Shown: positions 15,435 through 24,230, numbered from the stretch's first letter. The stretch: 34,708 bases of DNA from an uncultured Coriobacteriaceae bacterium (GCA_900544245.1 UQUH01000013.1:1-34708), one strand, 5' to 3'. Numbers and translations: made by a program. Notes: generated by a model not told the origin, from the sequence alone.

Positions 15435-15500
15435 ATGAAAAGAGCGGGGTTTCGAGAATTGCGGCGTGCCCTATGTTGCACGCATCGCATGCTTGATTAA
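15435..15500 (+). CDS. Possible 21-aa leader peptide
   Basis: ATG 15435 follows TAAGGAG at an ideal distance and opens a 21-codon frame ending at TAA 15500, 13 bases before the lipoprotein start. The peptide is basic, with MKRAGFRELRRALCC at its start, including two adjacent Cys codons. The strong ribosome site and the hairpin just upstream suggest translation that could couple to, or attenuate, the lipoprotein gene. No homologue is recognised. Confidence 0.4.
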   Translation: MKRAGFRELRRALCCTHRMLD

Positions 15501-15513
15501 CGGGGGAAACAGC

Positions 15514-16335
15514 ATGAAGGCGATAAAGAAGGCACTAACAACTGCGGGCATAGCGCTTCTTTCCGTGATGATGCTACTTGCACTTGTGGGCTGCGATTCG
15601 GAGGAAATGAAAAGCGCAAAAGAAGGTTTCAACGGCGAGGTAACACGCATACAGGCGAGTTACAACGACCTTCAAGCAGAGATATCGACTGCCCAAGAAC
15701 TCGCCGCAACCGATGAAATCCCTCTCGACGATTCCCTGAAGCCTGCCCTCGAAGATGCCATCTCAACTGCGAAGACGATCAAATTCGAAAAGCCGGCGAT
15801 GCCTTCTGACATGGACGAGATAGTCGCTGCCACGGAGGGACTCAAGGACGAAGGCTATGACGATGAGGTCCAAGTGCTCAAGGATGCCGAGACCGCATTG
15901 AGCAACAGCATAGAGCAGAGAAGGCTCGTAACGGCACCTTCCGAGGCTTTTGTAATAGAGCGTCTCCAAGGTGTTGAAGGCGTTGGGGAAATCACGGCGC
16001 TAACGGAAGAGTCTGATCAGAACAGACTGCTTGGCAAGCAAGGCTCCTATTACGCAAAGATTGTTTTCGCGAGTCCGCTTGTTGACCAAAGCAGGGTCAT
16101 CGGCTCCAATCTCGCAGAAAGAGGCATCGACGCCGGAGGTTCGATCGAAGTATTCGAAACCGAGGAAGCGGCCAAAAAGCGCTGCGACTATATCGCCACA
16201 TATGATGGCACTTTCATGAAGGCGGGAACACATGCGGTTATCGGAACTGTCCTTGTCCGCACATCCGACGAATTGACTGCAAGCCAGCAAAAGCAGCTCG
16301 AGGCAAACATTATCGCGGCATTGACGAGGTTGTAG
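15514..16335 (+). CDS. Predicted lipoprotein of unknown function
   Basis: A 273-residue secreted lipoprotein. The signal peptide MKAIKKALTTAGIALLSVMM continues into the lipobox LVGC with Cys27 as the lipidated residue. Residues 30-150 are acidic and likely helical (coiled-coil-like, with AKEGFNGEVTRIQASYNDLQ). The C-terminal third contains SRVIGSNLAERGIDAGGSIE, RCDYIATYDGTF and VLVRTSDELTASQQKQLE. That ending is familiar from secreted actinobacterial proteins of unknown function. GGGGGAAA precedes ATG 15514. The frame stays open upstream to about 15466, but no signal peptide could start there. The next gene, a membrane protein, lies 122 bases downstream. Confidence 0.75.
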   Translation: MKAIKKALTTAGIALLSVMMLLALVGCDSEEMKSAKEGFNGEVTRIQASYNDLQAEISTAQELAATDEIPLDDSLKPALEDAISTAKTIKFEKPAMPSDMDEIVAATEGLKDEGYDDEVQVLKDAETALSNSIEQRRLVTAPSEAFVIERLQGVEGVGEITALTEESDQNRLLGKQGSYYAKIVFASPLVDQSRVIGSNLAERGIDAGGSIEVFETEEAAKKRCDYIATYDGTFMKAGTHAVIGTVLVRTSDELTASQQKQLEANIIAALTRL

Positions 16336-16457
16336 CAGTTTGTCACTGGAGAAGTACCCGGTGTTGGAGTTGTCCTGTACCCAGCTCGGCCTCTCGAGGC
16401 TGGACGCAACGAGGCGACGCTCTAAAACCATGCGCGTGTTCGGGAAGGAGCAAGAAA

Positions 16458-17108
16458 ATGATGCAACAAGAAGGTGGCTCTGGAAAGAAGAGGTCTGCTT
16501 CGGAATTGTTCACGCTCAAGGTCGGGCTCATTTGCCTGGCTGTTGGCCTTCTCCTCGGAATCATCGGAACCATATTCGTCCAGAACCATAATCCGAAGGA
16601 CGAGCATGCACTTAGCCCCTCGGTGGTCTTTTCTCGTGTTGTCGCCCAGAATGAGCTGGTAAGTGCCGCACAGGATTACAGCATCGTCGATAAGGTATCG
16701 AATACGGGCTCGTTCTTCGGTTTGTTTGATTTGCCGTTTACCAGCAATAGCTTCTGGTATCGCTATGTTGGAAATATAAAGGCAGGCGTTAATCTGGAAA
16801 CCGCGCAGATCAGAACCTTTGGCAGAGGCATAACGATTGTCCTCGACCAGCCCTACATCATCTCCAATACGCCGGACATGGTCGTCTCTGGCGTGCTCGA
16901 GGAAAACAATAATATCCTAAACCCCATTCACATCGATCAAGTCGACATGTTTCGAGCAAAGTGTATCGAGGACAGCGAAAGGGCCGCCATCGAAGGCGGC
17001 CTCATGGATGAGGCTCGTGCAAACGCCGAGAATGACATCAGGAGCATCTTCATCGGCGCGTTTGGCGACAAATATACGGTCAATTTCATTTGGCGGGATG
17101 CTTCGTAG
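16458..17108 (+). CDS. Membrane-anchored DUF4230-like protein
   Basis: A 216-residue protein with one transmembrane helix at about residues 19-41 (FTLKVGLICLAVGLLLGIIG) and an extracytoplasmic domain. SPSVVFSRVVAQNELVSAAQDYSIVDKV and the later VLEENNNILNPIHID and EDSERAAIEGGLMDEARANAE segments resemble DUF4230 proteins, which are single-pass and of unknown function. GGAAGGAG (16443-16450) precedes ATG 16458. It follows the lipoprotein on the same strand and may share its transcript, which suggests a small cell-envelope module. Confidence 0.65.
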   Translation: MMQQEGGSGKKRSASELFTLKVGLICLAVGLLLGIIGTIFVQNHNPKDEHALSPSVVFSRVVAQNELVSAAQDYSIVDKVSNTGSFFGLFDLPFTSNSFWYRYVGNIKAGVNLETAQIRTFGRGITIVLDQPYIISNTPDMVVSGVLEENNNILNPIHIDQVDMFRAKCIEDSERAAIEGGLMDEARANAENDIRSIFIGAFGDKYTVNFIWRDAS

Positions 17109-17132
17109 CCATATCAGGCGATTGTCGGGTAC

Positions 17133-17299
17133 TGTCGCCAAGAAATATCGTCTGCTGACCGCTTGCGACGTTGATTTGCCAAAGACGGCGGGCGCGTGAC
17201 CATCGAAAGGTGCGAAAAGGGCCCATTTCGCCAGGCTTTGGGGTCAGTGACTGTCATGCTTGGCATTTTGGGGTCAGCGGCCAGTGATTCTTGGCGACA
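17133..17299. mobile_element. Relic insertion-sequence end or MITE-like fragment
   Basis: TGTCGCCAAGAA (17133-17144) and its exact complement (17288-17299) bound a 167-bp segment without a coding frame. Inside, TTTGGGGTCAG occurs at 17237-17247 and 17267-17277, each followed by CTTGGC (17259-17264, 17290-17295). This is a 30-bp tandem pattern like the multiple end repeats of IS21-type elements. A GCGAAA/TTTCGC palindrome lies at 17212-17231. No target duplication is visible. From 17300 to 17410 I see nothing. Confidence 0.5.
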
Positions 17300-17410
17300 A
17301 GATGCGGATTACGGTCAACAACCGGCAATTTTTGGCGGTACACATGCGATGGCTGACAGCTCATGGCGGGGCATGTTTCAACCGCATTGATGGGCCGATA
17401 GGCCGGTGAG

Positions 17411-17445
17411 CAAAAACGGGGCGGCTGCATGTGCAACCGCCCCGT
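17411..17445 (-). terminator. Rho-independent terminator of sstT
   Basis: A GC-rich stem (17416-17429 with 17432-17445; 13 of 14 pairs, containing GGGGCGG/CCGCCCC) is followed on the minus strand by TTTTTG. It lies 33 bases after the sstT stop and is correctly oriented for it. Confidence 0.85.
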
Positions 17446-17478
17446 ACGTTTCACGAATATGCGACAGCGAGGAAACCT

Positions 17479-18813
17479 CTACCCGATCTCCTTGGCGGCC
17501 CAAGTGTCCTCAGTGCCTTCGAGCTGTGCCTCGACGAGCTTGTCCTCCTCGATCTCCTCGACGGGCAGCGGGGCGTCCTTGCCGGGGAAGAACTCGATGC
17601 CCTTCTTGCGGCGAGCCATGTACTCGGCGGATGCCGTGAACAGCACGTCAGAGGAGGAGTTGAGCGCCGTCTCGCAGGAGTCCTGGATGACGCCGATGAT
17701 GAGGCCGACGGCGACGACCTGCATGGCGATATCCTGGCCGATGCCGAACAGTGAGCAGGCGAGCGGGATGAGCAGCAGTGAGCCACCGGCCACACCCGAT
17801 GCGCCGCAGGCGCCAACGGCAGACAGGATGCTCAGTACGACCGCCGTGGGGAAGTCGACCTGGATGCCGAGCAGATGCACGGTCGCCATCGTCATGATCG
17901 AGATGGTGACGGCCGCGCCCGCCATATTGATGGTCGCGCCGAGCGGGATGGATACTGAGTAGTTGTCCTTGTTCAGGCCGAGGTTCTGGCACAGTTCCAT
18001 GTTGACGGGGATGTTCGCCGCCGAGCTACGGGTGAAGAACGCCGTGATACCCGAGTCCTTGAGGCAACGCAGGACGAGCGGGTAGGGGTTCTTGCGGATG
18101 CAGACGAAGACGATGATGGGATTGACCACGAGGGCGATGAGCAGCATGCAGCCGACGAGCAGCAGGATGATCGCGCCATAGGAGGTGAAGATCTCGAGGC
18201 CGCTCGTGGACACGGAGGTGTAGACGAGGCCGAGGATGCCGAACGGTGCGAGGTTGATGATCCAGCGCACGACGCGCGTGATCGCCTCGGAGATGTTCTC
18301 GAAGACGGTCTTGGTGGACTGCCTGGCGCTGCGCAGCGCGATGCCGAGAACGATCGCCCATGCCAGGATGCCGATGAAGTTGCCCTTCATGAGCGCGTCG
18401 ACGGGGTTGGAGAAGATGTTGGTCACGAGCGTGAGGAGCACGGCGCCGATGCCCTCGGGGGAGGCGGCGATGTCTTCGGGCGGATTCGCGAGCTGGATGT
18501 CGACAGGGAAGGCGAAGCTCACGAGCACGGCGATGAACGCCGAGAGGATCGTCGACACGATGTAGAGCAGGATGACGGTCTTCATGGAGCCGGCGGTCTT
18601 GGCGTTGGCAAGCGCGCTTAGGACCAGGAAGAAGACGAGGACGGGGGCGACGGCCTTCAGCGCGCTGACGAACAGCGTGCCCAGCAGGTCGATGATCATG
18701 ATCTGGTCCCATGCGAATGCCTGGGAGCACACGCCCAGGACGGCACCGATGACCAGACCCATGACGATGCGCCAGATGAGGCTAATCGAATTCCACTTTC
18801 TCAAGAGCTCCAT
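17479..18813 (-). CDS. sstT: Serine/threonine:Na+ symporter
   Basis: A 444-residue inner-membrane DAACS-family carrier importing serine and threonine with sodium. The sequence follows SstT closely: LLGTLFVSALKAVAPVLVFF, NPVDALMKGNFIGILAWAI, TRSSAANIPVNMELC, the NMAG loop in SVSIPLGATINMAGAAVTI, CGASGVAGGSLLLIPLAC and VIQDSCETALNSSSDVLFTA. About eight membrane helices and two re-entrant loops are expected. The acidic C-terminal tail (LPVEEIEEDKLVEAQLEG) extends past the family core. ATG 18813 is used, since GGGAG lies 5 bases upstream; an ATG at 18828 lacks a ribosome site. It is divergent from lutABC. Serine import feeding pyruvate/lactate metabolism next to lut genes is plausible. Confidence 0.95.
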   Translation of the reverse strand: MELLRKWNSISLIWRIVMGLVIGAVLGVCSQAFAWDQIMIIDLLGTLFVSALKAVAPVLVFFLVLSALANAKTAGSMKTVILLYIVSTILSAFIAVLVSFAFPVDIQLANPPEDIAASPEGIGAVLLTLVTNIFSNPVDALMKGNFIGILAWAIVLGIALRSARQSTKTVFENISEAITRVVRWIINLAPFGILGLVYTSVSTSGLEIFTSYGAIILLLVGCMLLIALVVNPIIVFVCIRKNPYPLVLRCLKDSGITAFFTRSSAANIPVNMELCQNLGLNKDNYSVSIPLGATINMAGAAVTISIMTMATVHLLGIQVDFPTAVVLSILSAVGACGASGVAGGSLLLIPLACSLFGIGQDIAMQVVAVGLIIGVIQDSCETALNSSSDVLFTASAEYMARRKKGIEFFPGKDAPLPVEEIEEDKLVEAQLEGTEDTWAAKEIG

Positions 18814-18995
18814 GGTTTCTCCCAACATAATTCACACATAACTTTTCGCATGATACCGCAAATCAAGGGACGCCGCCGAACGCTCGCGCATGACAATCGC
18901 GTCTGTGGTATGTGCGACATGCGCATTTCTTCTTCAAAACGAATACAATGGGAGAGATACCGCCCGAGAGAATTCCTGGAGGGAGTGCGAATCGC

Positions 18996-19739
18996 ATGAA
19001 AGTTGCGTTTTTCCCCGGTTGCATGGTCGACATGTTCTATCCCGAAATCGGCATCGCCGCGGTCAACGTGCTCGAGCGCCTCGGTTGTGAGGTCGAGATG
19101 CCCGAAGAGCAGGTTTGCTGCGGACAGGGGCTTCTCAACTCGGGATACGCCAAGGAGACGGTACCCGTCGCCAAGAACATACTCGATGCCTACGATCTCG
19201 ACGAGTACGAAACGATTGTCTCGCTCACTGGTTCGTGCATGAACGCCATCATCAACGATTACCCCACGGTGCTCGAGGATGTGGAGTACCTGCACAAGGT
19301 CGAGCGCATCCGTCCACGCATGTTCGAGTTCACCGATTTCATCGTCAACCAGCTGCACGTGACCGATGTGGGCGCGAGCTTCCATCACAAGGTCACCTAC
19401 CACAAGAGCTGCCACGTCACGCGCATGCTCGGCATCAAGGAGCCGCCCCTCAAGCTGCTCGAGGCGGTCGACGGGCTCGAGTACATCGAGATGGTGCACG
19501 CCGAGCGTTGCTGCGGCTTTGGCGGCACCTTCTCGTTCAAGGAGCCCGAGATTTCGGCCGAGATCGTCAAGGAGAAGTGCGCGACTATCATCGAGACGGG
19601 CGCCGACGTCGTGTGCGGAGCCGACGTGCCCTGCCTCATGAACATCAAGGGCGCGCTTGCGCGCCTGCATGCGCAGGGTGCGGTCGACCGTGACATCCGC
19701 GTCATGCACATCGCCCAGATCCTGGATGCGAGGGAGTAG
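18996..19739 (+). CDS. lutA: L-lactate utilisation protein LutA (CCG-domain Fe-S subunit)
   Basis: A 247-residue cytoplasmic protein with two CCG (heterodisulfide-reductase-type) domains. Cys9 lies in FFPGCMVDMFYPE and CCGQG in the first domain; SCHVTR and CCGFGGTFS lie in the second. With LutB and LutC it oxidises L-lactate to pyruvate. ATG 18996 follows GGAGGGAG (18978-18985) by 10 bases; the frame is open upstream, but the conserved protein starts at MKVAFFPGC. A TACAAT -10-like box (18944-18949) lies in the 182-bp region divergent from sstT. lutB begins two bases after the stop. Confidence 0.93.
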   Translation: MKVAFFPGCMVDMFYPEIGIAAVNVLERLGCEVEMPEEQVCCGQGLLNSGYAKETVPVAKNILDAYDLDEYETIVSLTGSCMNAIINDYPTVLEDVEYLHKVERIRPRMFEFTDFIVNQLHVTDVGASFHHKVTYHKSCHVTRMLGIKEPPLKLLEAVDGLEYIEMVHAERCCGFGGTFSFKEPEISAEIVKEKCATIIETGADVVCGADVPCLMNIKGALARLHAQGAVDRDIRVMHIAQILDARE

Positions 19740-19741
19740 CC

Positions 19742-21229
19742 ATGGCCATCTTGTATAACACCGAGGAGTCCCTGCGCGAGCGCGCCGCCAAGTGCATCGA
19801 GGACGACTTCAAGCATCAGGCGATCGAGACGGCGCAGGAGACCTTCTACCAGAAGCGCCAGGTGCTTGTTGACGAGGAGCCCGATTGGCAGGGCCTGCGC
19901 ACGACGGCGGCACGTATCCGCGATCATGTCGCCAAGAACCTCGACTATTACGTGAAGCAGTTCGCGCAAAACGCGAGCGACCATGGCGTGCACGTGCACT
20001 TCGCGACCACGGGCAATCAGGCGCTTTGGGAGGCGCTCGACATCTTCGAGAACCACGGGGCGTTCAAGGCGGTCAAGTCAAAGAGCATGATGACCGAGGA
20101 AATCGGCCTCAACCACGTGCTCGAGGAGGCCGGCGTCCAGGTTATCGAGACCGACTGCGCCGAGAACATCCTGCAGACGGCCGGCGACATGCCCTCGCAT
20201 ATCGTCGTGCCCGCGCTACACCATACGCGTGACGACATCGCCGAGCTCTATCGCAAGAAGTGCGGCTACGACGGTGATAACGTTCCCGAGAACATTACGC
20301 ACTTCCTGCGCAAGATGCTGCGCCCGGAGTTCCTCGACGCTCAGGTGGGCATACGCGGCTGCAACATGGCCGTGGCCGAAACCGGGTCGGTGACGCTCGT
20401 CACCAACGAGGGTAACGGACGCATGGTCGACACGTTCCCGCCGGTGCAGATCGTCTTCGTCGGCATCGACCGCATCGTCCCCACGCTCGAGTCCCTCGAC
20501 ATCTTCATGGCGCTGCTTCCCAAGAGCGCGGTCGGCTCCAAGATGACGGCGTACTTCAGCGTGGATACCGGCGCGCGCCGCGATGGCGAGCTGGATGGTC
20601 CGGCCGAGGTCCACTACATCATCATGGACAACGGTCGACACGACCTCCTCGACACGGAGTTCGAGCCCATGATGCGCTGCGTGCGCTGCGGCGCGTGTCT
20701 CAACATCTGCCCCGTGTACCGTCACATAAGCGGGCATGGCTACGGCTCCATCTATCCCGGCCCCATGGGCATCGTGCTCACGCCCCAGCTCGTGGGCTAT
20801 GGTGACGCCAACGCCAAGGCGATGACCTTTGCCTGCACGTTGTGCGGGGCGTGCAGCGAGCATTGCCCGGTGCGCATCCCGATTCACGACCTCGTGCGCG
20901 ACCATCGCATAGAGATCGTCGACGAGGGAAAGAACAACAAGGTCGAGGTCCCTATCTTCAAGGCCATGCAGGCCATGTGGTCGAGCAGTCCGTTGTACAT
21001 GGCGCTCATGCGCCTAGGCCGTCCCGTCATGAACATTCTTACGCGCGGCGGATCGTCACTTGACGAGCGCAGCGCCTGGATACCAGTGCTCGGTAGCTGG
21101 ACCTCGTCGCGTGACTTCGACGTCATCGCACCGTATCGCTTCCGCACCTGGCTGGCCGAGCATAACGCGGCCCGTGCCGAGGAGCGTGCGCAGGCGCGCG
21201 AGGACAAGGACCAGAAGGGCGGTGCATGA
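19742..21229 (+). CDS. lutB: L-lactate utilisation iron-sulfur protein LutB
   Basis: A 495-residue protein. The N-terminal two-thirds is the LUD/DUF162 domain (TTGNQALWEALDIFENHG, AVAETGSVTLVTNEGNGRM). It is followed by two 4Fe-4S motifs, Cys313-x2-Cys316-x2-Cys319-x3-Cys323 (CVRCGACLNIC) and Cys365-x2-Cys368-x2-Cys371-x3-Cys375 (CTLCGACSEHC). A C-terminal LutB tail follows. It relays electrons from lactate oxidation to an acceptor not encoded here. It is tightly packed: two bases after lutA, with a 4-base ATGA overlap into lutC. Confidence 0.95.
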   Translation: MAILYNTEESLRERAAKCIEDDFKHQAIETAQETFYQKRQVLVDEEPDWQGLRTTAARIRDHVAKNLDYYVKQFAQNASDHGVHVHFATTGNQALWEALDIFENHGAFKAVKSKSMMTEEIGLNHVLEEAGVQVIETDCAENILQTAGDMPSHIVVPALHHTRDDIAELYRKKCGYDGDNVPENITHFLRKMLRPEFLDAQVGIRGCNMAVAETGSVTLVTNEGNGRMVDTFPPVQIVFVGIDRIVPTLESLDIFMALLPKSAVGSKMTAYFSVDTGARRDGELDGPAEVHYIIMDNGRHDLLDTEFEPMMRCVRCGACLNICPVYRHISGHGYGSIYPGPMGIVLTPQLVGYGDANAKAMTFACTLCGACSEHCPVRIPIHDLVRDHRIEIVDEGKNNKVEVPIFKAMQAMWSSSPLYMALMRLGRPVMNILTRGGSSLDERSAWIPVLGSWTSSRDFDVIAPYRFRTWLAEHNAARAEERAQAREDKDQKGGA

Positions 21230-21963
21230 TGGAGCGTGCGACACTCGAGAGCTTTTTGGCTCCCATCTCAAGGCAACTGGGGCATGAGGATGTCCCGCAG
21301 CACGTCGAGCCCCTCGACTACGCGAAGAACCCGCCTGCGCGTCGTACCGACGGGCTTTCGCACGCGCGCCTCGTGGACATGTTCGCCGACGAGTCCGAGA
21401 AGATTCGCGTGGGCGTGCACCGTTGCAAGTCCGCCGAGGTCGCCAAGGTCATCAAGGACATCATCAAGGCCGATGGCGAGCCTGGTTCGGTCGTGTTCGC
21501 CGACGACCACCGCATCGAGAGGCTCGAGGTGCCCCAGGCGCTCGAGAAGTGCAAGAAGGTGACCTCCGCCACGCGTTGGGATGCGTCCGCGGGGCGCGAC
21601 GCCATGGTCGACGCATGCAACGCGGCGCGCTACGGCATCACGTTCGCCAAGGGCGGCATCGCCGAGACCGGTACCATCGTCCAGCTATGCGACGAGAGCT
21701 GCGGGCGTGCCATCAGCCTGCTGCCGCTCGTGCACATCGCGATCGTCAATGCGGCCGACGTGAAGGCGACCATGGGTGATTGGCTTGCCGAGCTCGACGA
21801 GGAGGGCGCGCCCGCAGGCGATAACCTTCCCTCACAGATCTGTTTCATCAGCGGACCGTCGGCGACGGCCGACATCGAGCTCGTACGCGTCGAGGGCGTT
21901 CACGGCCCGATGTTCGTCCACTACGTCATCGTCGAAGGGCGTGGCCTGCATAGCCTAGCTTAG
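21226..21963 (+). CDS. lutC: Lactate utilisation protein LutC (LUD domain)
   Basis: A 245-residue LUD-domain protein, third subunit of the LutABC lactate oxidation system. Family-typical segments are GSVVFADDHRIE, the GITFAKGGIAETGTIVQL stretch, RAISLLPLVHIAIV, and the C-terminal FISGPSATADIELVRVEGVHGP. GAAGG lies 8 bases before ATG 21226, which overlaps the lutB stop as ATGA. Its TAG overlaps the stop of the convergent hydrolase by 4 bases, with no terminator between. Confidence 0.93.
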   Translation: MMERATLESFLAPISRQLGHEDVPQHVEPLDYAKNPPARRTDGLSHARLVDMFADESEKIRVGVHRCKSAEVAKVIKDIIKADGEPGSVVFADDHRIERLEVPQALEKCKKVTSATRWDASAGRDAMVDACNAARYGITFAKGGIAETGTIVQLCDESCGRAISLLPLVHIAIVNAADVKATMGDWLAELDEEGAPAGDNLPSQICFISGPSATADIELVRVEGVHGPMFVHYVIVEGRGLHSLA

Positions 21964-22784
21964 CCGAACATCCCGCCGCCCTTGAAGTTCAGGTCGCCGT
22001 TGAGGCCGGACTCGTCGGGCAGATCGGCTTCCTCGTCGAGGAAGCCCACGATCTTGCGCACGGCGTACTTGAAGGCGCCACCGGTAAAACCATGTCCGAC
22101 CTCGCCGATGAGCTCGAGGTTCGCGTGCGGATATAGGTTAACAGCTCGCACGGAATAGCCCGACGCGACGATGTCGTCGCTCATGCCGTGCAGGATGAGG
22201 ACGGGGCCGGCATAGTCGCCGATGACCTCGTAGAAGTCGAAATCGTAGATCTCCTCGATAAAGGCCCTGCCGACCTCTGCGTTGAAGATGCCGAACCTCT
22301 CGGGAAACTCGTCGGGATTGGGCCATGCGCGTCTGATGTCGCCGGGGATGCTGAAGGCGGGGTAGAGCAGGATGAGCCCCTTGATGAGATTGCTCTTTCG
22401 CGCGGCCGCGAGCGCGGCGACGGCACCGCCCATGCTCATGCCGAGGAGAAACACGTTGTTCAGGTCGACGTAGGGGAGTTCGGCGAGCTCGTCGTAGACG
22501 TCTTCCATGTCCTGTCGTTCGGCGAAGATCGTCATCTCGTGCGTATCATCGCCTGACTTCGAGTTGGTCGCTCCGCAGAAGTCGAAGGTGTAGGCCGCGT
22601 AGCCGCGTCTGGCCAGCTCGCGCGCGTAGGCCGCGCATGACTCGTGGTTTCCTCCGAAGCCGTGCGCGCAAATGACCAGGGGCACCCGCTTGCCGGCAGC
22701 AGCCGCGTCGGGGAGGAACATGCGGCCGAATATTGTCTTGCCGTCATGTTCGAGAATCAGGTCCTCTTCGCGAAAGTCACTCAT
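21960..22784 (-). CDS. Alpha/beta hydrolase (dienelactone hydrolase/acyl-esterase-like)
   Basis: A 274-residue serine hydrolase. The catalytic triad is visible as Ser117 (GMSMGG), Asp203 or Asp204 (HGMSDDIV) and His231 (GEVGHGF); the oxyanion loop is HGFGG (41-45). It has no signal peptide, so it is cytoplasmic. The fold resembles cinnamoyl-esterase/DLH-like enzymes common in gut bacteria. It follows the symporter gene and overlaps it by 8 bases, so the two are co-transcribed and translationally coupled; this suggests an imported ester or amide may be its substrate (inference). The substrate is not predictable. Confidence 0.85.
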   Translation of the reverse strand: MSDFREEDLILEHDGKTIFGRMFLPDAAAAGKRVPLVICAHGFGGNHESCAAYARELARRGYAAYTFDFCGATNSKSGDDTHEMTIFAERQDMEDVYDELAELPYVDLNNVFLLGMSMGGAVAALAAARKSNLIKGLILLYPAFSIPGDIRRAWPNPDEFPERFGIFNAEVGRAFIEEIYDFDFYEVIGDYAGPVLILHGMSDDIVASGYSVRAVNLYPHANLELIGEVGHGFTGGAFKYAVRKIVGFLDEEADLPDESGLNGDLNFKGGGMFG

Positions 22785-24213
22785 GGTCGTCTTCCTTTCC
22801 CACGGTCGGGTACTCCATGTCCTTGAATCGGTCCGGCTCTCCCTGCTCGCCCACTTCGGTGGGATCGCCGTGCTCGGTGAACTCGTCGTAGTCGACGGGG
22901 TCGCTCGGCGCCTCGAGGTCGGCCTCGTCGATGGCGCCGAAGTCCCTGTTGCGGTACACGTCCTTGTCGAGCAATCCGACGAAGTTCGCCATGACGGTCG
23001 TCACCACGGCGTCTCCGGTGATGTTGATGGCCGTGCGTCCCATGTCGAGTAGGCGGTCGATGCCCATGATCATCGCGACGCCCTCGGCGGGAAGCCCGAT
23101 GGAGTCGAAGACCATGGCGAGCATGATGGTACCCACGCCGGGAACGCCCGCCGTGCCGATGGAGGCCGTCACGGCCGTGAGCACGACGGTGACGAGTGCC
23201 GCGATGGACAGGTCGATGCCGAAGGCCTGGGCGATGAAGACCACGGCGGCGCCTTGCATGATGGCGGTGCCGTCCATGTTGATGGTCGCGCCCAGCGGGA
23301 TGGTGAACGATGCGACACGGTTGTCCACGCCCATCTTCTTCTCGAGCGTCTCCATGTTGAGCGGGATGGTCGCGTTACTCGAGCTCGTGGAAAACGCGAA
23401 CGCCATGACCGGCCAGAACTTGCGCAGGAAGTGGAAGGGATTGAGTCGCGTGCCGATGAACAGGATGAGCATGTAGACGACGAGGAGCTGGACGGCCAGT
23501 CCCAGGTACACGGTGCCGATGAACTCGACCATGGGCAGCACACCCGAGACGCCGAGGTTGCAGAAGGTACGCGTGATGAGGCAGAAGATGCCGATGGGTG
23601 CGACACGCAAGATAACGCCGATCATCTTCATCATGATTGCGTTGAATTGCGTGAAGAAGCGGTTTACCGTGGCGACTTTCTTGCCGAGGCGCCCCAAGAT
23701 GAAGCCGAGCATGAGCGCGAAGAAGATGATGGGCAGCATGTCGCCGTTGTTCATCGAGGCGACGATGTTCTTGGGGATGATGTTGATGAGCATGTCCGCG
23801 AAGGTCTGCTCAGTCGTCGTGGTCGTTGGCTCGACGGCGACGACGGCTGCCATGTCGAGACCCATGCCCGGCTTGCACACCTCTGCCAGCATGATGGCGA
23901 TGATGACGGCCAAGGCGGTGGTGAGCAAGTAGATCGCGATGGTGCCGATGCCGACCTTGCCGAGCATCTTAGGGTCGCTCATGGACGCGGCGCCGCAGAC
24001 GATCGAGCAGAAGACGAGCGGTACGACGAGCATCTGCATGAGACGCACGAACCATTGGCCGCAGACGTAGCAGATGCCCTCGATGAAGACGTCATCGGCG
24101 GGTGAGCCGGCCGATATGAGGTAGCTGCATGCGAGTCCCACGACGATGCCCGCGACAAGCGATATGAGTATCCACGTGGTCAGGTTGAAACGGCGGGCCT
24201 TCTTATCGGTCAT
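22777..24213 (-). CDS. Dicarboxylate/amino acid:cation symporter (DAACS)
   Basis: A 478-residue membrane carrier of the GltP/DctA family. Diagnostic segments are the serine-rich re-entrant loop STSSSNATIPL, the TM7 motif ATINMDGTAIMQG, GVPGVGTIMLAMV, and DRLLDMGRTAINITGDA in TM8, where the Asp/Arg and Asn contact acidic substrate. It probably imports glutamate, aspartate or C4-dicarboxylates with sodium or protons. A hydrophilic acidic tail of about 60 residues follows the last helix and is longer than usual. First gene of a two-gene unit with the downstream hydrolase. A GAGACA palindrome lies in the 47-base gap behind the upstream oxidoreductase gene. Confidence 0.92.
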   Translation of the reverse strand: MTDKKARRFNLTTWILISLVAGIVVGLACSYLISAGSPADDVFIEGICYVCGQWFVRLMQMLVVPLVFCSIVCGAASMSDPKMLGKVGIGTIAIYLLTTALAVIIAIMLAEVCKPGMGLDMAAVVAVEPTTTTTEQTFADMLINIIPKNIVASMNNGDMLPIIFFALMLGFILGRLGKKVATVNRFFTQFNAIMMKMIGVILRVAPIGIFCLITRTFCNLGVSGVLPMVEFIGTVYLGLAVQLLVVYMLILFIGTRLNPFHFLRKFWPVMAFAFSTSSSNATIPLNMETLEKKMGVDNRVASFTIPLGATINMDGTAIMQGAAVVFIAQAFGIDLSIAALVTVVLTAVTASIGTAGVPGVGTIMLAMVFDSIGLPAEGVAMIMGIDRLLDMGRTAINITGDAVVTTVMANFVGLLDKDVYRNRDFGAIDEADLEAPSDPVDYDEFTEHGDPTEVGEQGEPDRFKDMEYPTVGKEDDHE

Positions 24214-24230
24214 CTCTCATCCCTCTCTGC

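Noticed and set aside
16340..16591. Frame overlapping the start of the DUF4230-like gene
   Set aside because: It would begin with TTG without a ribosome site and reads through the clear GGAAGGAG-ATG start of the real gene in another frame.
18886..18924. GCGCATG/CATGCGC inverted repeat between sstT and lutA
   Set aside because: Seven-base arms 25 bases apart in GC-rich DNA are expected by chance, and the position does not match a promoter element.
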